Assembly: GCF_958298935.1 (NCBI RefSeq) | Contig: NC_084935.1 | Coordinates: forward strand, 7,202,001 to 7,266,000 | Direction of reading: 5' to 3' | Origin: Phragmites australis | Lineage: Eukaryota > Streptophyta > Magnoliopsida > Poales > Poaceae | DNA length: 64,000 nucleotides | Shown here: positions 1 to 12,240 of the stretch, in pieces | How the letters are laid out: every line of letters begins with the position of its first letter | Numbering within the stretch: position 1 is the stretch's first letter | Translations under genes and position numbers: made by a program | Notes under the pieces: generated by a model | Told to the model about the DNA's origin: nothing | Databases searched by the model: none | What the model saw: the letters and a program-made list of their open reading frames with translations, nothing else

Positions 1-2410
1 CAGGTGGCCTCGAGCAGAGGATTCGCGAGACCGTCGGAGACCATCTTTTTGAGGTTGGAGTCTCCGGCGCCTTCCTGGCCCTTGCCTGCGTCTGCGACCA
101 CTTCCCTGACCTAGACCTCTTATCAGCAATCGGCGCCGGTTTTGAGGGTACTCGGATGACCGCAGAGAAACTTGGTGCCCGGGCTGATTCATTTTTGTAT
201 GTCGTTCATTCCTGTCTTTGGACCATCCGGTTCGACCCTCTCAGGGGTATTTCTGGGTCCTAGAGGAATGTTGCAGGTTTGTCTGGAACCAGCCCCCGGG
301 CTTTGTAATGACAGGCATTGGCCTTTATGTGGGTCTTCTCCGTGTTTGGATGATGAATAGCCCTCGGAGTGCCTGTATCGCTTAGGGAGGATCGCATCAA
401 GCCACTCGCGAGCAACATTCCTGGTGCTGAGGCAGACCCTTAGCACGACGAGCCTTTCGGTGGCGACCAGCGCTCAACCCGATTTAGGACTTGCGGCCTT
501 GTGGTTGTTAACCCTCGTGCGCCTTTACCCTGTCATCATGCGAGCGGGTTAGCTTTGGATCTCGTCTCATCAACACGAGCGAGCGGGCTAAACAAATCTT
601 GAAATTTGACGGGAGACTACATTTGTCCATGGAGTCCTGCAACATAAAGATTTCGATTACTTGGATTTGGAAAAACTTACAAGTTATGTCCACACTCGTC
701 TGAAAGGCCCTGCAAAATAGATAAACATGCTCGTCTCCAAACAACCTCATACATAGAGTTGGCGCTCCGTGAGCTATATGATCGGTGGCCGACCACCCCG
801 ACAATCCCGACCACGTGAGGCCGGGAAACTGGAGGTCGCCAGTGACCTGCGACCAGTTTCACGCGTGGTGGTCACGGTTGTGCCTGAGGTTAGGAATTTA
901 GGACTGCCTGGGGCTTTAGAGAACGGTCCCACAATGTCTAGCCCCCAGACAGCGAAAAGCCGAGAGAGTGGTATGGTTTGCAGTGCCCGGGCTGGTAGGT
1001 TGGTATTCCAGTCGTGGTGCAGGCACGACTCGCACCTTTTCACCTGCTCGTGAGCAGCCTGGAGGGCGGTGGGAGGTTCGGCCTCCACGTCTGCCTCCGA
1101 GGATGTTAGGGAGCGTTGTGCTCCCCCCCCCCCCCGTCCTGAGCGATGTATTTCAGTAAAGGGTCATTGCTCCCTTGGTGGTAGAGGCGTCCCTCTACCA
1201 AGGAGGATTCTGGCGGTTAGCACGCGTGACCTTTTCTGCTGACACATCGTCGTCACAGGTTGCTTGATTCTGAAGGTAGTCCGAGATCTGATCCATCCAG
1301 GTCGTACCCGAATTGAGCAGGGCGACCACATGATGGCCACCCAAGGTCGACAGCACCGAGGGAGGCGTTGCCTCCAAAAGTGTTGCCTCTGGTGTTCCAT
1401 TTCCAAGCGGAGCATTCCTTCCGCGTAGGCCCAAGACCACAACGGGTGGCCGTGTGAGTCTTTTTCTCAAAGACTCCGACCGGGACAGGTTCGCAAGAAG
1501 AGCCTAGACGGGCCAGCCCATCGGCCAGGGAAGAAATCCTTGCAAGGGATGTGTGTGACTTCCTGACCGGTGGAGCGTTGCTCTAGCTTTCTTACTTCGG
1601 AGAGGTATGTCGCCATCGTCCGGTCTAAGTATTGAAAACCCCTTGGCGATAGGGTTACACCTAGTAGCGAGTCCCTGATCGCTAGTAGGCGTTTTTTCCC
1701 GCGCGGGTGATGCTCGTGTGCCAGTTAAGAGGCCCTTATACTCCGCTTTGTATTTAATAACTGGAAAAAACATAATTGAATCATGTACCTGACGATGCAT
1801 GGTCCTGTGCTTGCTCCTTCCTGGTCGGGGGAAAGTAATGTCTTCCTTAGCGACCAGTATCGCATCCGTGGCCCTTTGAAATCCTGCAAGGTAGAACAAG
1901 GATTCCCCCTTCTGATCGAAGGGTGGTCGGCATCAGGAAAGGAGAGGGTTACCTTTCTAAGATTCTGGTAAGCTACCTTCCTTACTAGTACCTAATGGCG
2001 AGTGGTCGTTACTCATGCCAAAAGTTCAAGGTGCAGACCCTTCTGTTCATCCTTGGGTTGAACCTACTCGAAGAAATGACACACGCGATTAGTTCCCCGA
2101 TACTCTTTTTTCGGATCGAATCATACATGCCCGATGGTGTCGGTTCATGTCACGGGGCTGGGGGGTGGCAGTCACGGCACGGTGAGCAATCCTTCGGGTG
2201 GGGCTGCCACCAAAGAAGCCTGTTCCCCCAGAGCTTGCGGTCTGTAGCTCTCATTGGCGTTGGGAGCCTGGATGCCTCTCCTGCCTCTCGAAGCCTTCGG
2301 ATTCTGATCCGATGTCCTGAGTTTGGGACATATTGGCTCCGTCTGGGTCGTACCCAATGAAGAACACTTCACAACAACTTGAAATGCACCCCCCTACCTG
2401 GCGAGCCAAA
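1..2410 (-). mobile_element. Decayed Ty3/Gypsy element, internal region (right part)
   Basis: This is a heavily mutated internal region of a Gypsy retrotransposon that begins left of the window. Positions 3 to about 240 on the + strand read as the C-terminal end of an antisense coiled-coil ORF, with a stretch ending in KLGARADSF. The pol remnants lie on the - strand. An integrase piece at 774-1088 has the zinc-binding region and a WGLDIVGPF motif, and ends abruptly near 770. An RNase H/integrase linker at 1195-1470 contains WMDQISDYLQ. An RNase H relic at 1504-1899 contains KYKAEYKGLL in place of the usual NxAEYEGL. Most of the RT and gag is missing or unrecognisable, because only 0.5 kb separates the RNase H relic from the primer-binding-like site near 2391-2408. 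The layout (antisense ORF +, pol -) matches the larger element at 41043-54029, but the LTRs differ, so it is a related family. It has many stops and frameshifts and is not functional. Confidence 0.75.
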
Positions 2411-3324
2411 TATCGAGGGTAAATCCCGGACAATGATTATGGGGTGTATCGGATGACGGGTGCGTAATCTTTTTTCGGGAAGTGCCTACTGAATTTGTTT
2501 GTGTATGTGCGACTCAAGAACACCGAGAAGTATCCAGGTTCAGGCCCCCCTCAGGGTAATAGCCCTACATCCAATGTATTCTTTTCTTGTGGTCTAAGTT
2601 GGTTACAGATGATGTTCTTGCCAAGCCTTCTGCTCGGCCTTCTTCGCCTCTCGAATCCGAGGCCCCCTCTCTTCAGGCCTGATGCTCCTCTCTTTATATA
2701 TCAGAGGGAGAGGGGATTTACACGTAAGTCAAGACATAGACCCAGACCTAGCTAGAACTTCCCACCTAGGCCCATCATTACTAAGAGGAGACGTATCCTA
2801 CCTGCTCTACGGTGTTGCAGAGCCTGTCCCATCGCTCCACCGCCTGCGCCATCCCGGTCATCTGGACTACCCTATCCCGTCCCCACGCGCCGCCTGCGCA
2901 CCTACAAAAAACCTCCTGACATGCCTGCCAGGTTGTCCCATAGCATTTAATGCTATGGGACGGGACACGGTAGCTCGGTGCCGACCACGCCGTGGACGAC
3001 CAGAAAGAGGACCTGGGGAAGGGAAATACTCGAGTGAAAAAGCGTTTATTGTGATTAGACTATTTAGATACATTCATGCCCCGCGACCAGAGGAGATTGG
3101 TCGTGGGGTTTGCTCCTGCGACCTGGGGACTGGTCGCGGAGCTTGGTCGGAGATCCTGGTTGCGTGGTCGCTGGCTGGTCGCGCGGTCGCTGGCTGGTCG
3201 CGCGGTCGCTAACTGGTCGCGCGGGGTGACTACGGTTTTGGACAAATGTGGCATACAGCACCTGCTGATACCTTACCGGCGTGGATCCGCATACGAGGGG
3301 ACCCCACTATTCTTTACACCGACA
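2411..3324 (-). repeat. LTR of the decayed Gypsy element (5' LTR relative to - strand pol)
   Basis: The left border directly follows a primer-binding-like block (about 2391-2408, TGGCTCGCCAGGTAGG on the - strand) and a 2-bp spacer. This is the same arrangement as at the right end of the large Gypsy element near 54000. The right border is the ACACCGACA terminus at 3316-3324, which also ends the LTRs at 33452 and 42611. The left end reads TATCGAGG instead of TGTCG, so one terminal base is probably mutated. The LTR contains a short GC-rich tandem repeat (GGTCGC-GCGGTCGCTGGCT type) around 3163-3228. Its length of about 914 bp is plausible. The matching left LTR would lie outside the window. Confidence 0.55.
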
Positions 3325-4480
3325 CGTCTGATCGTAAATCATGAGCCATCTTTGCGAGTCTTCCGCCCAAAGCCCCGCTCCTTCCTCCTCTCCTGCAAAC
3401 CGAACCCTCTCGATCCCCTTTACCCCATTGTCGTCGTCTCCTCCCCGTTCCCTAGGCGCACTCACCGCAACCATCACCTTCGCTTTGTTCACCCCCACCA
3501 CCATCGCCACCCTACTGCCTCCACCACCGCAACCTCGCAGCCGCCACCGCCACCGCCTTCGGATTGGACCCGAGTCACCCGATTCTTCTCCTCCTAGATC
3601 CTCCAAAACCACCAGATGTCACACCCTAACCGGAGTCGATTCCGCGCCCCTGAGCTATAAAAGGCCCCTAAGACCATCCCCTAGCACTACAAGCGCATCG
3701 CCTCATTTCCACTTTCTCTCGAGCTAAAGCACCACCCAGCAGCTCTGTCACCGAGCTCCATACGCCGTCACGCCCCTCCCATCATTGCTAGGCAAAGTCA
3801 ACGTCACGTTAGCTTTTCTTTTCCCATTTTTCTTTCAATTCCTCTGCTGGCGTTAACTTGCACAATAATTCCCTTTTTCTATAGGACAATAAATCATAAA
3901 TCTAAAAAGGTTTTTATTTATAAGAGAAATTATAAAAAAACTTTATTAATTCTGTTAATATTTTATATATGTTTTCCAGCAATAAAAAATAGTTCACATA
4001 TGTTTTAGGGTTAAAAACAATAAATAAAATTCTAGATTTAATAAATATGTTTAATGTTTAAAAAATGTTCCTTCAACTTTTTAATTCTGGAAAAATAGAA
4101 AAATAATTATAACAAATTAATAAATGAGTTTAGTTCCTAAATTTTGGTAAAAAATCTAGAAAAATCCCATAAAATACCAAGATCCTCCAGAAAATCATAG
4201 GAACATTCCTACGCTCTTCTTTCACCCATCCAATAATTATTTTAATATTGAATAATGTTTTAATAAATCAAAATAAATTTTGAAAATCCTTTTTAATTTC
4301 TAAAATATGCTAGAAAATCCTAGAAATTCCCAGAAAATACCAGGAGCCTCCAGAAAATCTCAACAAAACTTTGCCGCCTTTCTTTCACCCTTTCTAAGCC
4401 ATATCTCTACTGTCGCAACTCCGATCTAATCATTTCCTTCGCCAAAAATTCACTAAAAAATTAAAAATAATAAATAAAAT
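3325..4480. repeat. LTR-like relic with TATA box and AT-rich tract
   Basis: A C-rich, low-complexity segment (3340-3650) is followed by TGTCACACCC at 3617, a TATAAAAGG box at 3656 and a long AT-rich tract (3880-4480). This order resembles part of the long LTR family at 33609-41042, which begins TGTSACAKCCC and has similar AT-rich tracts. The + strand open frames here are Pro/Ser/Thr low complexity with no recognisable domain, and I do not consider them genes. The borders are approximate. Confidence 0.3.
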
Positions 4481-5446
4481 ATGGAATTACACTTCTATAT
4501 TTTGATTCCTTTGTTGTAGCTAGCAAAGCAACAAGAAATATGGTGATGGGTTGTCTAATTTCTTAGCATTAGTCACGACTAACAAAAAAAGATAGTACAC
4601 GTTCTTAGATGATGTTGACTTCCTTGTAGGAGAACATGGTAGATGATGTCTGCTTATCTTCAGAGCTAGATATGGAACCTTTGAAAGGCCACCTTTTAGG
4701 ATAATTTCGAAGAGCAAGATATTCAAAAGGGAGATCTAGGGGAAATGGCACAACAATAAACTTGAGTTGGGAACAAAATGCTTAGTTTGATAAAGGTGCT
4801 AAAATGGAATCAGATATAGGTGATAGTAACCAAGGAGAAAACCAGATGAATCTTCCATGAATCATGGTGAATTAGTTAATAGTTATTTGTTAATTTTGTG
4901 TGCTTTATGGTCTACAACCATCTTTTAAAGTTTCCTTAAACAATGAAAAGTGTGGCATGGTGTTTTACATGAAAGAATGCCATGTGCAACAACTATCTGA
5001 TTCTATTCTTAATCTTATCTTTGTCTTAACTTCCTCAGTGATAGTGTTAGACTTCTGCCAAAAGATACAAAGTTTATCCAGGAGAATGTTCTTGAGCCCC
5101 ACCTCGAAAAGCAATCAAAGGTGTCCGGTGAAATCGACAATATAATAGTATGGTTTCTTATGTTATTATTTAGGCCTATATTTACTATGCGATCATGTAA
5201 TGTGCCATGACGAAAATACCGATTTCTTGATTTTGGATCATGATTTATAATAGAATCATTTTGATTTGCTAGGTCCACAAGCACCAAATTTTCCAAGAGG
5301 CTCGTTTCTATATTTGTTAGTCTCAACAAATGGATCCTGCTACCTATAACAACAATAATAGCGCTACTCATGCTGGCTCCAGTCTTCTAGTAATTATCTA
5401 AATTTGGATATTTGCTTACCAGCTTGTGCATTTCCTTGGTCCTACA
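4481..5446. other. AT-rich intergenic stretch
   Basis: I see no gene, RNA or clear element here. Open frames are under 120 codons and have no recognisable motifs. Confidence 0.5.
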
Positions 5447-5454
5447 CACTGAAT

Positions 5455-5632
5455 CAGGGGCGGAGCTTCCTTGTGGCCAGAGGTGGCCATAGCCCCCGTT
5501 GGCTAAAAATTTTATTTAGTAAATTCTAATATTCATCAGCTACATACTAACAAAAAACACCAAATTTAGTATGTATTTGGATCTATCTCTTAGCTTAGCC
5601 CCCTTAACAATCTTCTTCAAGCTCCGCCGCTG
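5455..5632. mobile_element. hAT-type MITE with 8-bp target duplication
   Basis: The 178-bp element has terminal inverted repeats: CAGGGGCGGAGCTTC at the left end and the complement of CAGCGGCGGAGCTTG at the right. It is flanked by CACTGAAT (5447-5454) and CACCGAAT (5633-5640), an 8-bp target duplication with one mismatch. The CAG-initiated TIRs, 8-bp duplication and small non-coding interior identify a non-autonomous hAT element. Confidence 0.85.
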
Positions 5633-5640
5633 CACCGAAT

Positions 5641-6690
5641 TATCTTATTTCTGATCAACTATATTTTGGTGTTGCTGAATTTCAATTAAAACGATTACAA
5701 ATGATGAGTTACAGAAATCTGATGCAATCTGTAGAGCTATGATGTTCTGAAACTGAACTATCTTGTTTTATTGGTACTGAACCATTTCTTGCGACCTTTA
5801 TTTGCTTTGCTAGTGATGATACTGAACTATTTCTTGTGAGCAACAGAGCATATATCGGATCATATGAAGTGTAACCTATTGTTGCGAAACACTTGTGTTA
5901 TATTGATGCAGCCACAACATATTGCTTAAAATAACCTGACGGGTGTGGATTTGGTGCTAGTTTTCGTCTGTTTGCTATTTTGGGTTCATGTCGGGTTTAG
6001 GCTGACGGGTTTCGAAAATAGCTTTGCTTCACCCGAAATTGCCATCTGTAGTCAGAAAGAAACAATTTGCAGCTTAGAGTTATAATTACCAAACATATAT
6101 TTGCATGTCCATATCCCGTGGCTTTGACAGTTGGCACAACTACGTGTCATTTTGAAGGAATATTATCTCGTTTTAACAGACAACATCAACTCTATACAAA
6201 CAAACAAATTATTCAGAAAATGTTCTCAATCATACGTTTTTGAAACGTACATACCACTAACGAGGTAACAAGAGACCACTTAGATGGGCATTTAGCTACT
6301 AAGACTATGCCCAAAAATATTCCTTCACGGTCTAGATTCCTGTTATTAAGGATTTTCGTTCTTTACAACGCTCCAATAATTTCTCTTTACGGTTCTCGTC
6401 ACGAAGGGATTCTCAAGATTATTTTCTTCAGACCGAGATTCTCTCCCATTTTTCTTCACGATTCCCCTCGAAAGAAAGCTGTTGAAGATGAGAGAAAATA
6501 AAAAAAATAGAAATGAAGAAAAAAATCAGAAAGTAAACTAAATAAAAAATATATAATTAAAGATGGTCTAAATTCTAAACCAAAGCCACCAACCACTACC
6601 CTTCATGTCCTAATTTCAAAACAACAAGCAAATCAACCTCACGCTCATAAAATACGCCGGAAAACCTCGAAAAATCATGGCAAGCTAAAT
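5641..6690. other. Intergenic DNA upstream of THF1
   Basis: AT-rich sequence without a recognisable gene. The short + strand frame at 6307-6501 has no domain and sits in a region that may be an old MITE, but no convincing terminal repeats were found. Confidence 0.45.
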
Positions 6691-6699
6691 GGAATTTCC

Positions 6700-6776
6700 T
6701 ATAAAAAAGAATGGCCTGCCACGTGGCAACGTGGTAGTGGCCGAGAAGCCTGCATAGGCCTATTGGATAAGAAAGA
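6700..6776 (+). promoter_or_regulatory. Putative THF1 promoter: TATA box, G-box and I-box
   Basis: TATAAAAAAG starts at 6700, about 225 bp before the THF1 start codon. A palindromic G-box CCACGTGG lies at 6719-6726, with a second ACGTGG nearby. A GATAAG (I-box) core next to an inverted CCAAT lies around 6762-6772. G-box and I-box elements are common in light-regulated nuclear genes for plastid proteins, which fits THF1. The transcription start is not proven, and the G-box lies downstream of the TATA-like sequence, so another start site is possible. Confidence 0.4.
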
Positions 6777-6926
6777 TCCCATCCCTCCGTATCCAGAACC
6801 CAGACGACCCTTGCATTTTCCCTCTTGCTCGCCCCTTGCATTTACCATTTTGCCCCTCGCCGGCGGCGCCGACCACCCGCCGCCGCATCCGGCGAAAGAA
6901 CCTGCTTTTGGACCAAGGAGCACGCC

Positions 6927-9900
6927 ATGGCAGCGATATCGTCGCTTCCCTTCGCGGCACTGCGCGGAGCCGCCGACTGGAGGCCGTCGTCGACGGCGGC
7001 GACCGTCGTGCTCAGCGCGAGGGCTCGGCGCGGCTCGCGCTCGGTGGTGCGCTGTGTCGCCACCGCGGGGGGTGAGCTCTTTATCCGTCTTGTTACCTGG
7101 TCGGGCGGGATAGTGTGCGGGGTGTAGTTGGGGCTTGTAGTTGCAACGCTATCTCAAACTAGTGATCCCCATGACCACGTTGAACCTGTTCTTATTCTCT
7201 CCGAATTCACCTACCAATGTGCGATTTCGGGCCTCGCCGGCAGTGGTGCTTCCTTCCACCGTAGCACGCCACCTCGAATTCTTACCTGGTAGTCGTCATC
7301 GTCTTCTCCTCTACTGGACCGGCGAGGCTTTTGTCAGCAAGGAGCACTATATTGCCTGGCTGACTGTTGTACTAGTTTTGTTCTGGGGTGTCTTTCTATG
7401 CTGTGAGCAATCAATTCCAAAACCTTTCTTTCTCCAGTTGCGAATTCGTTCGCTGCGTGGTACACTTCCAGTGTTGGATTCAGTTCTTGAATCTTTGGCT
7501 GTGTTGGAAACAGCAGATTTCTGGTGCTATAAGTTTCTGAAGTGAACTCATGAAAGGCTAAAGCTCTGTCCCACTTCGCACGGGTACTGCTTATGAAACG
7601 CAGTTACGCAATTTGTTGTTGATGTGTTCAATTCCACATAAAATTCGGATTGCGATACACATTAAAATGCAATTTGCAAGAGGATTAGTGCGAGTAAATC
7701 ATCCAAAGAAGCTTAATCGTGTAGAATATAATCACGAGCTATGGAGGTGAATTAGCTGAACTTATAGGCTTTCACCATCCATTGTATACCGATTTCTATA
7801 AATAGCAGACCCAATTTATTATGGATGTGAGATAGTTTTAAGTTAATCTATCCAGTCCGGGACATAATAGTGCCTTAATTGTGCAAGTGGTGGCTATAAT
7901 TCCCTGCTTGTTGCTGGTGTTTGCTTTACCTGATTCCGATCATTAGGCTCTTTCTTGAAGAGGTTTCTTGGCTCACCATCTTCACATATTATTCGATTGG
8001 TGGAAAGTATTTTTTATGCTTAGGAGGTGAACTGGTGCTCAAAAACAGGTTTGTTTTTTCATTGGAGTTCTTGTCACAGTTGAAATGAATCTACCAAATG
8101 CTTCTTTGTGCAAGAGTTCAACATATCTTTCCATAAATTGTCTCACTCTACAAGTCCCCATGTTCATCTCATTCTGTCTACTTTCAAATGATTTTTAAAA
8201 TACTTGTGTCAAGCATTTGCCACTGGGTCATGATATATCCAAAATATTATCCAGTATATTCTGATCAAACAGGCTGGAACTGATGTTGAACGTTTTCATT
8301 GCGCACGTAGCACAGCACAAGTTATTGGTACAGCCTTTTAATTTGTTCTGAATCTTGTGCAGATATCCCGCCTACTGTCGCAGAAACAAAGATGAGCTTC
8401 CTCAAGTCATACAAACGCCCAATCCCAAGCATTTACAGTACAGTCCTACAAGAACTTTTGGTGCAGCAACATCTAATGAGATACAAAAGAACCTATCACT
8501 ATGATCCTGTGTTTGCTCTTGGATTTGTCACCGTATATGATCAGCTTATGGAAGGCTACCCCAGCAACGAGGACAGGGATTCCATCTTCAAGTCATATAT
8601 AACAGCGTTAAATGAGGACCCTGAGCAATACAGGTGCTTTTCATAGCTCATGTATCTGGCTTCACATGTCATTTTAGCATCAGCACTTTAAATCTCCAGT
8701 TGGTTTCCAACTTTTATTTGTCGAAGGTGAATTGCTGCAATTCTCAACCATCAATGCTGCTCCATGAAAATATATAGTACGCCTCAACTTTTATATCAAC
8801 CCTGGATTTTTCTTAGAGAAAGATTTTACCAACTTATTTGCTTTACCTCATTTATATTTCTCAGATACACTGGTTGTTGTTTACATGCTTTGTGTTTTTT
8901 GGGTCAGTAGTTGCTATACTTTCTTGGCATCAATAAAAGCTTATGCATTTTGGTTTACTAGTTGGCATCAATAAAGTTTCTTTCTTCAGAAAACAACATT
9001 TCTATTTTCAAGCAGTCCTGTTAATTTTCTTTGTATTTGCTGTACAGAGCTGATGCACAAAAGATGGAAGAGTGGGGACGCTCCCAGAATGGTAATTCGT
9101 TAGTTGAGTTTTTTTCCAGAGATGGAGAAATAGAGGCCATTCTGAAAGATATATCAGAAAGGGCCAAGGGTAAGGGAAACTTCAGCTACAGCCGGTTCTT
9201 TGCAGTTGGCTTGTTCCGTTTGCTTGAGCTCGCAAATGCAACGGATCCAACAGTACTAGACAAGGTTGTTCCTGCCATTATTAATTTTGTTTGCCCATTT
9301 CCTGTTAGTTGTTGCTGGTGTTCTCATTTTGCTTTCTATACACCTAAGTTTTTTTTCCAGGAAGGACTTTTTTTAAATTTTTTTGCTGAAGAATAAAATG
9401 AATTCAGGGGCTTATCTGAATCTAATATCTACTATATAAAACATAAGTTAGTTCCCGTGTCAGTTCTTTCCGTACTTTCCTCCCATCTAATAAAAACCCT
9501 AAATTCAAATAATTTACCACTTTTGCCATCCACTCTTGTCCTCCAGCCTCCTTACTTGCTACGGATATGGAATTCGTTTTACTAATAAAAATAAATGAAG
9601 AAATTAGGAGGGAAATTAGCGGATAATCTACCCTTTCTTTTTCGGATCCCATCTGAAATCAAACTACGGTATCGCTCCTGACGTATTTGTTCAGTAACGC
9701 TCCCATGACGCATCCACATTTCCATACCTTGAGTTTGTTATTGATGTTTTTTGATGTCCAATATTTATGTTTTCGTTGCAACGAACGGGCCCTTAGCTAG
9801 TCTTTAGTATTCACAACTGCTTTAGGATCCATGCACTGTTCTTTTCAAGAAAGCATAAAACTGTGTATTAAGTTATTGTCTGGATTTATTTGTGAGATCT

Positions 9901-11328
9901 TATTGTCTTTACATAGTTTGCACTTATATACTGGCCTGCACAATATTGTTCTCCCACGGTTGAGATTGCAAATATGTTAACTGTTATGGCATGTGATTGT
10001 CAGCTTGAAATTGTTTCTATCTTTTATGATGTTTCTACCCAAATAGAAAATAACAATTAGAGGATTCAGGGTAAGTCTGCTTGATAGCATCCTCTAGGGG
10101 CCTATCCAGATATTTCTGTTGGCAGACTCATTGAAATTGCGTATTCTTCTACAAACTTCGTTTGACCTTGACATGCCCTGCCATTGGTGATTGGTATGGT
10201 GCGCTCTTCTACCCAGTACAGTAGGGTAGCCTTGTAATTGTTTATTTTTCTGTTTTCTGTTCACAATGTTGTTGGCTGGTGCTGCATATGATAGATTGCC
10301 ATTCAATCTTAACTTAATATTTTGTGCATTTGTTTCTTTTTATCTTTCTTTGGACAACCAGAGGAAAGAACAGCTGTTACTCGCTAAATGATTTCACATT
10401 TGTGTTGTCCTGTACTGTTCAATAGAGAAACTTTACAATAGGGGGTAATTCTAAAAAGGATGTGCAATTCTAGCACTTCCTGACAAAGTCATTTTTGCAA
10501 TGTATAACAAATATTTTAGCAAAGGATATATCAGAATTGAATGCACTGTTTCACTGTTACTTTGCTAACATTGCCAACAGGCACTGACTTTATTTCTTAC
10601 TTAATAGCTTTGTGCTGCTCTAAACATCAATAAAAGAAGTGTGGATAGGGACCTCGATGTTTACCGCAACATACTCTCGAAATTAGTTCAAGCCAAGGAA
10701 CTTCTCAAGGAATACGTGGATAGGTAACATCTTATCCCAGCAATACAATTTTCTTTACACTTCTCTTACCATTCAAGTCTGAATGTGTTCGATAAATGAT
10801 ACTCTGTTAAACTATCTGTGAAGTTTCTGTTTTCATTTTGTGATAAAATGCTTGAAATGCATAACTTTATCTGTGAAGTTGACCCCTTTTGGCCACTTGA
10901 ATCGCTCCTCTTTTAGGGCCTATTTGGCATAACTTTAGCTCCGAGATCCATGATGAATTTTAGAGTTTGTATGATAAAATAAAGTGGTTTAAACTTTTAT
11001 TTTTAGTTCAAAATAAAAACTAAATGGCTGAACTAAATATCCTCAAATTCACCCACAGCTCCAGATCCAAGAAATCTTGGATTGAAGCTGTGCCAAACGG
11101 GGCCTTAGTAAGGGCCGACAATTGCTTGGTTTCCATGGTCCACCCTTTGCATTGTCCATCCAGCCCATTCTTTTACTGTTTTGGACTGTTTCTTCCAGTG
11201 ACATAAAACTCGCCCAACTTTACTATATTGGCAGGGAAAAAAAGAAGAGGGAAGAGAGAACAGAAACCCCGAAGCCAAACGAAGCTGTTACAACATTTGA
11301 TGGAAACCTTTATTCCATGAGGCATTAG
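6927..11328 (+). CDS. THF1: THYLAKOID FORMATION 1 (THF1 / Psb29), chloroplast precursor
   Basis: THF1/Psb29 is a conserved plastid protein needed for thylakoid membrane organisation and photosystem II/FtsH homeostasis. Coding exons are 6927-7071, 8363-8633, 9048-9264, 10608-10723 and 11235-11328. All introns are GT-AG, the joins are in phase, and the product is 280 aa. Residues 1 to about 48 are Ser/Ala/Arg-rich, as in a chloroplast transit peptide. The mature part opens DIPPTVAETKMSFLKSY, the conserved THF1 start. Other family signatures are YDPVFALGFVTVYDQLM, FSYSRFFAVGLFRLLELA and VDRDLDVYRN. The C-terminus (VQAKELLKEYV...REKKKREE) is the expected charged coiled coil. The ATG at 6927 starts the transit peptide, with no upstream in-frame alternative. 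Intron 3 holds a Helitron and intron 4 a Tourist MITE. LHCB4 follows 1.1 kb downstream on the same strand. The gene looks intact. Confidence 0.95.
9428..9800 (+). mobile_element. Non-autonomous Helitron in THF1 intron 3
   Basis: This 373-bp insertion starts 5'-TCTACTATATAAAAC and ends CCTTAGCTAG-3'. It sits exactly between an A (9427) and a T (9801), the host dinucleotide expected for Helitrons. Just inside the 3' end is TTCGTTGCAACGAA, a palindrome that can act as the terminal hairpin, followed by CGGGCCCTTAGCTAG. There are no terminal inverted repeats and no target duplication. The internal sequence has no Rep/helicase gene, so it is a short non-autonomous copy. Confidence 0.8.
10916..11104. 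mobile_element. Tourist-type MITE (PIF/Harbinger) in THF1 intron 4
   Basis: The 189-bp element is flanked on both sides by TTA (10913-10915 and 11105-11107). Its imperfect terminal inverted repeats begin GGGCCTATTTGGCATA at the left and, read on the - strand from the right, GGCCCCGTTTGGCACA. The 3-bp TTA duplication and the GGGCC..TTTGGC ends are the Tourist/PIF-Harbinger signature. It is non-coding and lies 130 bp before the last THF1 exon. Confidence 0.85.
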
Positions 11329-12240
11329 CTCCGCCTTTTGCAGAGGAGAGCTTCCCCGGATGACAGAATTAACCGTAACATCTGGATTGTGTTGCGAAAC
11401 TGCCAAGGTTCCCCTTTCACCGCACAGACATCTTTGGCTGCTCGTCGTGTGGTGTAGCATTCTGCTGTACAAAATGATCCAGATTATTCTTACTATTGAA
11501 CAAATATCTTGTATTTTCTCCTTCCTGTCTTCGAATGTATTCATTCTCTTTGCTTGTTTGAAAGTGTATGAAGAGGTATGTGGGGATCAATGTTACTCAT
11601 AAGCTGAGAAATATAGCTTACCTGTTTTGTATTTTGATGGTGATAATTTGAGAGGCACTGTGTTCAATTATATGTTGTGGTGAACATGAAATCAGTTGAT
11701 GGGTTGCTTATCTGAATCTGTATAAACCGCCGGGCTCAGTAAACTGGAACAATATCGAAGTGGAAAATGATCAGGAATCAGAGCAATCTGTTGGTGGATA
11801 CAAATGTCTGAGAAACTGTTCTCTTTATACCTTGCATAACAAAAGGAACATGCAACTTAGTAGAGGTAAAATGGAATTTCAAATAATGTAGCATCAGTTC
11901 AGCTAATTGCTGAAAAATCCACTCCCAAAATTTGTAGACAAGTTTTAAACTAAGGGTGAACTATGATGACGAATTTCAGCACGTTACTACATGTATTGTG
12001 ATTGGGATTGCCCATTTTCCTTGAGAACTCAACAGTGAAGCAAACCGGTATGTGAATAGAACTCAAAATTTTACTGAACTAGAGACATTGGTTACTGTGA
12101 GCGACAAAAAACAGAGCTTCAAACACTTCTTGGGTGCCAAACCTAAACCACATGATGTCCAAGATTATTTCTCCCGATATTGCCGAACCCAGGAGGCCAC
12201 GTATCAGAACAACTCCAAAGCCCATTTTCCAATCGCAACC
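11329..12240. other. THF1 3' region and THF1-LHCB4 spacer
   Basis: It holds the THF1 3' UTR and the upstream part of the LHCB4 promoter. I see no further gene. The ORFs here are short and without recognisable motifs. Confidence 0.5.

Noticed and set aside
7141..7545. 134-aa open frame in THF1 intron 1
   Set aside because: It lies between verified, phase-compatible THF1 exons and has no recognisable domain.
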